A stretch of DNA of 46,841 bases from Rhodospirillales bacterium (GTDB lineage: Bacteria; Pseudomonadota; Alphaproteobacteria; Rhodospirillales; CAMCUA01), in contig CANITX010000004.1 of the NCBI GenBank assembly GCA_947470575.1, forward strand, positions 1 to 46,841, written 5' to 3'. Under the pieces are notes generated by a model, which made no database searches, was not told the origin of the DNA, and worked only from the letters and a program-made list of their open reading frames with translations. The position numbers were made by a program, and so were the translations under genes. Shown here piece after piece: positions 19,133 through 27,388 of this stretch. Position 1 is the first letter of the stretch. Every line of letters begins with the position of its first letter.

Positions 19133-19285
19133 CTACCATCGCATGGGCGGGTTCTTGCTGGCCAGGTGGATGGCCGTCAGGTCGCGCTCGATGCCGTGCC
19201 CTGGCGCGGTCTCGGCGTCGAGTACGATCAGGCTACACTCGCCAAGTCGAATACGGGTTGTCTCCAGGCGAAGCGTGCGGTTCAT
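19133..19285 (-). pseudogene. Truncated second copy of the ynjD-like ATPase start
   Basis: MNRTLRLETTRIRLGECSLIVLDAETAPG aligns with YnjD start MSHTLHLEAIRIGLGGRTLVALDAEIGPG (16 of 29 identical by eye); homology ends before Walker A. Confidence 0.75.
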
Positions 19286-19418
19286 CGCGACGCTCCCCAC
19301 GATCTGAAAGTGACGCAACAAGGCCGACATCCGGAATGGAAAAGCCGCTGGTGCCACTGCTTAGACGTTGCGGGTGCCCTGGGCATTCCCGCCGCATCTC
19401 GGCGGTAAGGGAGAGCTA

Positions 19419-19498
19419 GTCCCGAGGCGTAGAGCGGCCTCTCGGGACCAGGGCGTTCAGCCCGCGGGAAAGCGGAACGAAATTCACCGGGCGGGCTG
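19419..19498. other. Two consecutive GC-rich stem-loops in intergenic DNA
   Basis: GTCCCGAG...CTCGGGAC (19419-19448) and CAGCCCGC...GCGGGCTG (19458-19498). Confidence 0.55.
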
Positions 19499-19537
19499 AT
19501 GCCGCTGCGCCGACGGTCCTGACGCGAGTGCCGGCGC

Positions 19538-20086
19538 TTATGCTCTACGCGCCGACAGTTCGGTCCTCAAATAGGATATTTCCGACTTGAGCTGGCGCGC
19601 CTTACGATCGCCCTCCAGCCACTCCACGACCACGGCAGCGTAATCCCGCAGTGCCTCTTTGGCGAAATCGGGAAAATCCGTCCAGGGGTTGCGATCGATG
19701 ACGCAGACGGTTCCCAGGGCATGTCCATCGTTTGTGACAAGCGGTGCGCCCGCATAGAAGCCGATACGCGGCTCGCCGGTAACCAGGGGGTTCGTCGCAA
19801 AGCGAGGATCGGCGGCGGCATCGCCGACCACGAACACGTCGCGCTGTTCGATGGCATGCGTACAGAAAGAAATCATGCGCGGCGTTTCCTTGGCGTCGAG
19901 CCCAACCGAGGCCTTGAACCATTGGCGATCGCGATCCACCAGCGAGATCAGGGCGATGGGGGAGCCGAATACGCGCGCCGCCATGCGCACGATACGGTCG
20001 AACCGCTCTTCCCTCGGCGTGTCGAGAATATCGTACGAATGCAACGCGGCGAGGCGGTATTCTTCATCAGTGGTTGTATTCGTCAT
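19538..20086 (-). CDS. GAF-domain sensor protein
   Basis: EEYRLAALHSYDILDTPREERFDRIVRMAARVFGSPIALISLVDRDRQWFKASVGLDAKETPRMISFCTHAIEQRDVFVVGDAAADPRF: canonical GAF. Confidence 0.92.
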   Translation of the reverse strand: MTNTTTDEEYRLAALHSYDILDTPREERFDRIVRMAARVFGSPIALISLVDRDRQWFKASVGLDAKETPRMISFCTHAIEQRDVFVVGDAAADPRFATNPLVTGEPRIGFYAGAPLVTNDGHALGTVCVIDRNPWTDFPDFAKEALRDYAAVVVEWLEGDRKARQLKSEISYLRTELSARRA

Positions 20087-20325
20087 ATGTTTACTTTGGC
20101 CTCCATGGATTGGCAGCCAGGTCGAGGTTGCCAGGAGAGAGATACGTGCTGCGGCCTCCCGTTAAACACGTCGGGGTCACGCTCCGCGATCGCCGTCGTA
20201 CCGTGAGACCGCATTTGTACCATTGGTCGATGATGAGCCTTTCCGTGAGCGAACGATGTGACGATGGTCATAGTATGGAATATTTCTAATTTCCATCGAT
20301 AAGTGGTGCTGCGGAACGATCATGT

Positions 20326-22011
20326 TCATTCCTGGCTGCCGCGCAGCCCCCGGCGGTTACGCCACGCTAGGCGCGGCACGATCAAGGCAACAGCGAAGCC
20401 AATGGCGGGCAGCAGCGCCTGCACCAGTACCCAGACGCCGACGATGCGCCGGTCGCCGCCGGAGGCCAGGGCGACGGCTTCGGTCGTCACCGTTGTCACG
20501 CGTCCGGCGCCGAGCAGCAGGGTCGGCAAGTACTGTCCGACGCTGACTGCCAGGCCCACCGCAACGGCGGTCAGGCAGGGCGCCAGCAACAGTGGCAGGC
20601 GGACCTGCCAGAACGCTCGGCGGGGCGTGGCGCCCAGCGTCCGCGCCGCCATCGTCCAGCGCGGGTCGAGCCGGCGATAGGCCTCGCTCAGCGACAGGTA
20701 GACGTAGGGCAGCACGAAGACGACATGGCCCGCCGTCACCGGCCAGAAACCTGGCCGCGCACCCGCCGCCTCGGCGGCGATGGCCAGGCCGAACAGAAAG
20801 GCCGCCTGCGGCACGATCAGCGGCAGGTAAAGCAGGCGCAACGCCGCTCGTCCGACCGCCCGGCCCGTGCGGACCTCATTCTCCAATACCGCCAGCACGA
20901 CGGCGAGCGCCACCGCCGTGGCGATGGTGCCAATGGTCAGGGATTGCACCAGCGGTCCGCCGATGGTCGGCAACGCGCCCCGCCAATGTTCCGTCGTCAG
21001 GGATGCCGGCAGGGCATCGGGAAAGCGCCACAGGCCGGCCATCGAAGCCAGCGTCAATCCGCCGATGCCGAGAAAGGCGCTGGCGGTGGCGAGCGCGATG
21101 GCGCCGCCACCGAGGACCGCCAGCGGCGCATCGCAGGTCCCGCGCCCGCCACGCGTCAGCCAGCCCGTGGCGACAGCGGTGACGACGACTTCGCCCAGCC
21201 GCCACAGGCCGAGTGCCGTCAGCGTAACGCCGAGTTGCAACACGGCCCCGGCCGAAGCTTCAAAGCGCATGGCAAGTTCCGGTGCTTGGAACCAGCGCAG
21301 CACGGCGACGCTTAGGGTCGGCGGATTGGTCGGTCCAAGGATCAGTGCGACATCGACGGTCGAGGAGGCGTAGGCGATGACCGCGTAGACCGGCAAACGG
21401 ATCAGCGGATAAAGCCCTGGTGCCACCGTTTTCAGCCAGGCAGTCAGGGGCCGGTAGCCGAGCCCGCGCGCCACCGCCAGCCGCCGCGCCGCGTCGAGTT
21501 GGGGCAGGGCGGCCAGGCTCATCAGCAACAGGAAGGGCACTTCCTTGACGATCAGCCCGGCCATCATGGCGATGCCCCAAGGATCGTGGACGATCAGCAG
21601 GTCCGCCGGCCGCTCCCAGCCCGTCGCCCAAGGCGACAACAGGCGCGCCAGCAGTCCCGAGGGCGCGATCAGGAAAGCCAGGCCGAAGGCCGTCGCCGCG
21701 TGCGGCACCGCCAGCAGCGGCGAGGTAGCGCGCACGATCCAGCGATACAGCCGCGTGCCGCCCGATCCGGCGAGGAACAGCAGCACGATGCCGAGCGCCA
21801 CCGCTGTGGTGATCAGCCCGCTTAGCAGGCTGACCAGCACCGAACGCCCGATGCCGGGCTCGGCCCAAAGGTCGCTCCAGGCGGCCGTACCGAAGGCCGT
21901 TCCGCCCAAGGCCGGCATGTAGCCCAGTGCCGGCAGCAGCACGCCGACCAGCCCGGCGATGATAGGGCCGGCCAGCAATATCACCGCCAGGAAAGGGGCC
22001 GCGCGCAGCAT
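20326..22011 (-). CDS. ynjC: ABC transporter permease, YnjC-like (fused double permease)
   Basis: 561 aa with two BPD-transporter-like halves (SLAALPQLDAARRLAVARGLGYRPLTAWLKTVAPGLYP; YLSLSEAYRRLDPRWTMAARTLGATPRRAFWQVRLPLLLAP). Confidence 0.9.
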   Translation of the reverse strand: MLRAAPFLAVILLAGPIIAGLVGVLLPALGYMPALGGTAFGTAAWSDLWAEPGIGRSVLVSLLSGLITTAVALGIVLLFLAGSGGTRLYRWIVRATSPLLAVPHAATAFGLAFLIAPSGLLARLLSPWATGWERPADLLIVHDPWGIAMMAGLIVKEVPFLLLMSLAALPQLDAARRLAVARGLGYRPLTAWLKTVAPGLYPLIRLPVYAVIAYASSTVDVALILGPTNPPTLSVAVLRWFQAPELAMRFEASAGAVLQLGVTLTALGLWRLGEVVVTAVATGWLTRGGRGTCDAPLAVLGGGAIALATASAFLGIGGLTLASMAGLWRFPDALPASLTTEHWRGALPTIGGPLVQSLTIGTIATAVALAVVLAVLENEVRTGRAVGRAALRLLYLPLIVPQAAFLFGLAIAAEAAGARPGFWPVTAGHVVFVLPYVYLSLSEAYRRLDPRWTMAARTLGATPRRAFWQVRLPLLLAPCLTAVAVGLAVSVGQYLPTLLLGAGRVTTVTTEAVALASGGDRRIVGVWVLVQALLPAIGFAVALIVPRLAWRNRRGLRGSQE

Positions 22012-22037
22012 GGAACGACCTTAGCCGAAAAGCCGGA

Positions 22038-23294
22038 TCATCGGGCGGTGTAGCGCTTTGCCCAGGCCGCCTCCAGCCGCTCCATCCAACTCGGGTGCGG
22101 CTCCGGGATCGGCGCGCCCAATTCTTCCGGCGGCAGGGTCGCGGGGCCAAGAGCGATCCCGGCGAAGCGCGCCCGGTCCTCGGGCGCCAGCTTGGCCATG
22201 GCGAGCACGGTGGCGCTGCCCCATATCGCCGGGTCCTGCTTGCGCGCCTGGGCCTCCGGCGACAGCAGGAAATCGGCCAGCACCATGGCGCCGGCCTTGT
22301 GCGCGGCATTGTAGGGAATGCCCAGGAAGCTGACGTTGCCGATGGTGCCGCCGGTCAGCACATAGGTGCGCACGCTCTCCGGCAATTCCCGGCGCGCGAT
22401 GGCCGATGTCGCCTCGGCGGGATTGAACGAAAAGCCGATGTCGATCTCGCGGTCGGCCAACAGCCGGCGCAGTTCGGTGCCATTGGCCGGAAAGGCCCGG
22501 CCGGTCCGCCACAGGTATGGGTGCAGCGCGTCCAGATAATCCCACAGCGGCGCCGTCACGGCCGCAAATTCATCGCCGGCCGGGCGGTAAAGCAATTCGT
22601 TGCCGCCCGACAGCGCGATCAGCGCCTGCTTGAGGAAGGTCGAACCGAGAAAATTCGGCGGCAGCGGATAGGCGAAGCGTCCGGGATGTGCCCGCGCCCA
22701 GGCCAGCAGATCGGGAATCGTCCGAGGTGGGTCCTTGGTCTCGGCTGCATCGTGGTAGAAGACGATCTGCGCCTTGGCCCAAGGTGCTTCAAGGCCCGCC
22801 ACCGGCACCGTGAAATCCTCGCGCACGCCGCGGTTGCCTTCCGGGTCGGTCAGCGGGAAATGGGGCAGGCTTTCCGCCCAAGGTCCGAACAGCAGGCCGT
22901 TGCGCTTCATCGAAGCGAAGTTCTCGCCGTTGATCCAGATCAGGTCGACGCCGCCGCCCGCGGTCCGGCCGGCAGCCTTTTCGGCGACGACGCGCGATAC
23001 CGCTTCCGCCGTATCGGCCAGCTTGACGTGGACGACGGTAACGCCGAAGCGCGCCTGCGCCTCGCGCCCGGCCCAGGCGATGTACTCGTTGATCCTGGGA
23101 TCGCCGGCCCAGGCATTCCAATAAACCGTCTGGCCGCGTGCTTCCGCAAGCACGCCGTTCCAGTCGCGGGGGTCGGGATCGGCAGTGGCCACCGACGTCC
23201 ATAAAGACAGGACGACGGCGACAACGACAGATGCCCAGGCTTTAACTCCCTCTCCCCACTTGGGGCGAGGGAAAAAGAAGGCGGTTCGCTTCAT
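22038..23294 (-). CDS. ynjB: ABC transporter substrate-binding protein, YnjB-like
   Basis: Signal peptide then WNGVLAEARGQTVYWNAWAGDPRINEYIAWAGREAQARFGVTVVHVKLADTAEAVSRV; ATGA overlap with upstream radical SAM gene. Confidence 0.92.
   Translation of the reverse strand: MKRTAFFFPRPKWGEGVKAWASVVVAVVLSLWTSVATADPDPRDWNGVLAEARGQTVYWNAWAGDPRINEYIAWAGREAQARFGVTVVHVKLADTAEAVSRVVAEKAAGRTAGGGVDLIWINGENFASMKRNGLLFGPWAESLPHFPLTDPEGNRGVREDFTVPVAGLEAPWAKAQIVFYHDAAETKDPPRTIPDLLAWARAHPGRFAYPLPPNFLGSTFLKQALIALSGGNELLYRPAGDEFAAVTAPLWDYLDALHPYLWRTGRAFPANGTELRRLLADREIDIGFSFNPAEATSAIARRELPESVRTYVLTGGTIGNVSFLGIPYNAAHKAGAMVLADFLLSPEAQARKQDPAIWGSATVLAMAKLAPEDRARFAGIALGPATLPPEELGAPIPEPHPSWMERLEAAWAKRYTAR
23247..23273. 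repeat. Family A repeat lying inside the 5' end of ynjB
   Basis: TCCCTCTCCCCACTTGGGGCGAGGGA; codes FPRPKWGEG in the YnjB N-terminus. Confidence 0.8.
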
Positions 23295-24355
23295 TCGGCG
23301 GCGCTCCGTTGCCGCCGCCGCGCCCGCGCCTCGACGATCACCGGTTCCATCGCCTCGGCGTGGAAACGGTCGCAGCCAATGCACAGGTTGGCATAGGGCT
23401 CGCCCTGCGGCGTCGTGGTGTTGCAGGCGGCAAGAAAGCGCTCCTCGGGCCAGCCGTGGGCCAGGCCCATGCGTTGCGGTGTGCCGGCGTTGATCGCCTC
23501 GTAGACCGGATGGCCGGCCAGGCTGTCCAAAATGTCGAGCAGCGGTTCTTCGACCAGATTGCCCAGCGCCCGGCCGGTCTTCATGCAGCAGGGGTAGACG
23601 TCGCCGGAGGGCTCGACCGACACTTCCGATCCCGAGTAGCGGTGTTCGAGAAAGCCAAGTCCGCCCGACCAGGCGTTGCAGAAATTGTCCGCCAGCGTCG
23701 CCCGCGACAGGCCGTTCCGCCAGGCCCGGCCGCGCGGCCAGATCTTGCCAATCCACAGGTCTTCCGTGGCGCCGAAGAAGCTGTAGAGCGGCCCGTCCTC
23801 TTCCGCCCAACTGCGTTTCGGTACCGTCTGGCCAGAAGCCTTCATGCCGGCCGCCTCGAACATCGCCATCAGGCGGGCGCGCAGCGGATCGCGCTTCGCC
23901 CCTTCCATGCCGACGTGAAAATCGTCCATGCCGGCGACCGAGATCGTCCACACGCCGCGCGCCAGCAACTCCTCGACGATGCGGGGCGTCACCAGATCGC
24001 CGGTGGTCTGCACCGCGACCTTGACCCCGCCGGCATGGTGGTACTTGTCGCGGATTGCCTCCAGGGTCGGATACAGCACCCGCTCGCGCACCGGCTCGGT
24101 CAGCACCTCGCCGCCCGAAAGGATGATGCGCCCGGCCCGTTCGACGAAGCCGCCGGGCAGGTTGGGATCCGGCGCGGCGCGGTCGAGGAAGGTCATGCGC
24201 TCGGGAAAGTGCGCGACAATGCGCGGCGCATTGGCCTCGGCCTCGGCGACCACCGCTTCCAGTTCACCCCGCACATAGGGATGGAAGCGCTCTTCGTAGC
24301 AATGCGCGCACTTACGGTGGCAATGCCAGCAGAGGACGTAATAGATCGATTCCAC
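23291..24355 (-). CDS. Radical SAM protein with Cys-rich SPASM-like C-terminus
   Basis: CWHCHRKCAHCYEERF (CX3CX2C); IILSGGEVLTEP; EPSGDVYPCCMKTGRALGNL and CNTTTPQGEPYANLCIGCDRFH. Confidence 0.9.
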   Translation of the reverse strand: MESIYYVLCWHCHRKCAHCYEERFHPYVRGELEAVVAEAEANAPRIVAHFPERMTFLDRAAPDPNLPGGFVERAGRIILSGGEVLTEPVRERVLYPTLEAIRDKYHHAGGVKVAVQTTGDLVTPRIVEELLARGVWTISVAGMDDFHVGMEGAKRDPLRARLMAMFEAAGMKASGQTVPKRSWAEEDGPLYSFFGATEDLWIGKIWPRGRAWRNGLSRATLADNFCNAWSGGLGFLEHRYSGSEVSVEPSGDVYPCCMKTGRALGNLVEEPLLDILDSLAGHPVYEAINAGTPQRMGLAHGWPEERFLAACNTTTPQGEPYANLCIGCDRFHAEAMEPVIVEARARRRQRSAAE

Positions 24356-24449
24356 GCCGCCGGTCCCCGATTCTTCCGATGCCGCCCCAGGCTAGACCGA
24401 TGTCGCAATCGCGGAAAATGAACTTGCCGCGATCCGGCGTCGATAAAAA

Positions 24450-24562
24450 GTGGGCCTCATCCAGAGGAGGCGCAATTCGCCGTCTCGAAGGATGGATCGG
24501 CGCCGTGCCGATTGCCCATCCTTCCCGACACGCCTGCGGTGTTCCTCAGGATAAGGATGGCT
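24450..24562. repeat. Intergenic inverted repeat, family B
   Basis: CCTCATCCAGAGGAGGCGCAATTCGCCGTCTCGAAGGATGG ... CCATCCTTCCCGACACGCCTGCGGTGTTCCTCAGGATAAGG. Confidence 0.65.
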
Positions 24563-24574
24563 CTTTGCCGGCGC

Positions 24575-24880
24575 CTAGGACGTAAAAATCGTGAACCGCT
24601 GGAGCACCCGGCTCTTGATCAGCGGCGTCACCGATTCGCGAAACATCGCCAGATAGGGCCGGCTGCCGTGGTCGGCGATGGCCGCCTCGTCGCGATAGGT
24701 TTCCCAGATGCGGAACGTGCCCGGCGCGTCGTCGGCCTCCGCCACGTCGAAGGAGATGCAGCCCGGCTCCTTGCGCGTGCGCTCGGCGTGTCCTTGTACC
24801 AACTCGCGGTACTTGGCGGCGTTCTTGGGGTCGACCTGCACGTCGACCGAAATCACCAGCGGGTGTTTTTTCTCCGTCAT
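24575..24880 (-). CDS. Antibiotic biosynthesis monooxygenase (ABM)-family protein
   Basis: VQVDPKNAAKYRELVQGHAERTRKEPGCISFDVAEADDAPGTFRIWETYRDEAAIADH. Confidence 0.92.
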   Translation of the reverse strand: MTEKKHPLVISVDVQVDPKNAAKYRELVQGHAERTRKEPGCISFDVAEADDAPGTFRIWETYRDEAAIADHGSRPYLAMFRESVTPLIKSRVLQRFTIFTS

Positions 24881-25010
24881 CGTCCATTTCCTCCGGTTCG
24901 GGTTTCTTTGGCCATACGTTCCCCATCGGGCAGCGGGGCGACTATAAGGTGCGTTGCCGGCGCGACAAAGGCGGCGCTTCGCCGGCCCCGGTGCAAAGGA
25001 GCCGTTTTGC

Positions 25011-25508
25011 ATGATCGTCATCGTCATGGGCGTATCCGGCGCCGGCAAGTCGACGGTCGCCGGCCTGCTGGCCAGGCGCCGCGGCTGGCGCTTCGTCGAG
25101 GCCGACGATTTCCACCCGCCGGCCAATGTCGAGAAGATGTCCAGGGGCATACCGCTGGACGACGCCGACCGGCTGCCCTGGCTGGCCGCGCTCGCCGCCG
25201 CCATCGACGGCCTGCGCGCCGATGGCCTCGGTGCCGCCGTCGCCTGCTCGGCGCTCAAGCGCGCCTACCGCCGGGAACTGATGGACAGCCGGCCGGGAAT
25301 GCGGCTGGTCTACCTGCACGGCGATGCGGCGCTGATCCGCCCGCGCCTCGAATCCCGCCAGGGCCACTTCGCCCCGCCCGCCTTGCTGCAAAGCCAGTTG
25401 GCGACCCTGCAGGAACCGGGGCTGGACGAAAACCCACTGGTCCTCGCCGCCGCCGCCGACCCCGAAAGCATCGTCGATGCCATCGAGGCAGCGCTGACGT
25501 TGGATTAA
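25011..25508 (+). CDS. gntK: Gluconokinase
   Basis: IVMGVSGAGKSTVAGLLARRRGWRFVEADDFHPPANVEKMSRGIPLDDADRLPWL; SCALK-like ACSALKRAYRRELM. Confidence 0.95.
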   Translation: MIVIVMGVSGAGKSTVAGLLARRRGWRFVEADDFHPPANVEKMSRGIPLDDADRLPWLAALAAAIDGLRADGLGAAVACSALKRAYRRELMDSRPGMRLVYLHGDAALIRPRLESRQGHFAPPALLQSQLATLQEPGLDENPLVLAAAADPESIVDAIEAALTLD

Positions 25509-25530
25509 ACCAGTTTCGGCCCAGCCGTTC

Positions 25531-26964
25531 TCACGGCTGCTGATAGACCGTCTTCACCGTCGTATAAAACTCGATGGCGTAGCGACCCTGTTCGCGCGGG
25601 CCGTAGCTCGAACCCTTCCGCCCGCCGAACGGCGCGTGGTAGTCGACGCCCGCCGTCGGCAGGTTGATCAGCACCATGCCGGCCGCGCTGTTGCGCTTGA
25701 AGTGGCTGGCGTGCTTCAACGATGTCGTGCAGATGCCCGACGACAGGCCGAAGTTGGTGTCGTTGGCCACGGCCAGCGCCTCGTCGTAGCCGTCGACCTT
25801 GATGACGGAAGCCACGGGGCCGAAGATTTCCTCGCGGTTGATGCGCATTGCATTCGTGGTGCCGGTGAACAGCGCCGGGGCCAGGTAGAATCCTTCGGTG
25901 TCGCGCTTCAATTGCTCGCCGCCGTGCAGCGTCCCGCCTTCCTTCTTGCCGATGTCGAGGTAGCTGAGGTCGGTCGCGAGCTGCCCCTTGTCGACCACCG
26001 GGCCGATCTGCGTGCCGGCCTTCAGCGCGTTGTCGACCACCAGGGTCTTCATCTTGGCCAGCATGGCGTCGACGAAGCGGTCGTGGATGCCCTTCGTGAC
26101 GATCAGACGGCTCGATGCCGTGCAGCGCTGCCCGGTGGAGAAATAGGCGCCGTTGATGGCGCAATTGACGGCGACGTCGATGTCGGCGTCGTCCATCACC
26201 ACCAGCGGATTCTTGCCGCCCATTTCCAGCTGGACCTTCTTGTGGGTCTCGGCGCAGCGCACGGCGATGCGCTTGCCGGTATTGACCGAGCCGGTGAAGC
26301 TGATGGCGGCGATATCGGGCGAATCCAGCAAGGCCTCGCCGACCACTGCGCCCGAACCCATCACCAGGTTGACGACGCCCTTCGGCAGGCCGCAATCGGC
26401 CAGGATCTTCATCAGCTCCCAGGCGCAGCCCGGCACCAGCGAGGCCGGCTTGAACACCACCGTGTTGCCATAGGCGAGCGCCGGGGCGATCTTCCACGCC
26501 GGAATGGCGATCGGGAAATTCCACGGCGTGATGACGCCGACGACGCCCAGCGGCTCGCGGGTGATCTCCACGGTCAGACCGGGACGGGTCGAATCCAAAA
26601 GATCGCCGGTGATGCGCACCGCCTCGCCGGCGAAGAACTTGAAGATCTGGCCGGCCCGCGTCGCCTCGCCGATGCCTTCGGGCAGCGTCTTGCCTTCCTC
26701 GCGCGACAGCAGCCGGCCCAGCTCTTCCTTGCGTGCCAGGATGGCGTTACCCACCGCGTCCAGGATGTCGGAACGCTGCTGGATGTTCGATCCGCCCCAG
26801 GCGGGTGCGGCGGCGCGGGCAGCGGCGATGGCGGCTTCCACCTGGGCGCGGTCGGCGCCGGCATAATCGCCGATGACGTCTTTAAGGTCGGACGGATTGA
26901 CGTTGGCCGTCGATTGCGAGCTGCTGACCCACTGGCCGTCGATGAAATTGGCGTGCACTGTCAT
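25531..26964 (-). CDS. Aldehyde dehydrogenase (2,5-dioxovalerate/succinate-semialdehyde DH-like)
   Basis: TPWNFPIAIPAWKIAPALAYGNTVVFKPA; ISFTGSVNTGKRIA; EMGGKNPLVVMDDADID; FSTGQRCTASSR. Confidence 0.95.
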   Translation of the reverse strand: MTVHANFIDGQWVSSSQSTANVNPSDLKDVIGDYAGADRAQVEAAIAAARAAAPAWGGSNIQQRSDILDAVGNAILARKEELGRLLSREEGKTLPEGIGEATRAGQIFKFFAGEAVRITGDLLDSTRPGLTVEITREPLGVVGVITPWNFPIAIPAWKIAPALAYGNTVVFKPASLVPGCAWELMKILADCGLPKGVVNLVMGSGAVVGEALLDSPDIAAISFTGSVNTGKRIAVRCAETHKKVQLEMGGKNPLVVMDDADIDVAVNCAINGAYFSTGQRCTASSRLIVTKGIHDRFVDAMLAKMKTLVVDNALKAGTQIGPVVDKGQLATDLSYLDIGKKEGGTLHGGEQLKRDTEGFYLAPALFTGTTNAMRINREEIFGPVASVIKVDGYDEALAVANDTNFGLSSGICTTSLKHASHFKRNSAAGMVLINLPTAGVDYHAPFGGRKGSSYGPREQGRYAIEFYTTVKTVYQQP

Positions 26965-27084
26965 GGCCGTTCCTCCTCTGCGATCCCGCTCTGCGATTCC
27001 GCTGGGGGCATCGTTGTTTTCCGGGGCGGCCGGATCATTGGGGATGCAAGCCCGCCTGTCAAAGGGGATCGGCCGTCGCAGGAC

Positions 27085-27258
27085 CTCTTCCCCTCGCCCC
27101 ATTTGGGGAGAAGGAGGGGCCCGCGTCAGCGGGAGGGTGAGGGGGAACTGGTCTATACGCCGTCAATTCCCACTGCCTGCGGCGGCGCCGTCGATTCAAA
27201 TTCCGACGATGCCGGTTCCCCCTCATCCCGACCTGCTCCCCACCAGGGGAGAGGGAGC
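27085..27258. repeat. Pair of family A intergenic repeats
   Basis: CCTCTTCCCCTCGCCCCATTTGGGGAGAAGGAGGGG...GAGGGTGAGGGGGAAC and GTTCCCCCTCATCCCGACCTGCTCCCCACCAGGGGAGAGGGAGC. Confidence 0.75.
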
Positions 27259-27388
27259 GACGTCGTCGACGCTGATGACGTGGAACTAACTACTTGCGAA
27301 AAAGGCGACGCGCCCGCGCCCGGCTTGCCGGTGCCCGGACCCGGTGGCAGTCTCTGGTGCGCGCCGCCGCTTGGCGGCAGGGGGACCC

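Noticed and set aside
23291-24355. Radical SAM protein as PqqE or a RiPP maturase
   Set aside because: No precursor-peptide gene or PQQ genes nearby; substrate cannot be assigned from this window
27085-27258. Possible CRISPR-like repeat array
   Set aside because: Only two imperfect, inverted copies without regular spacers; fits an intergenic palindromic repeat family
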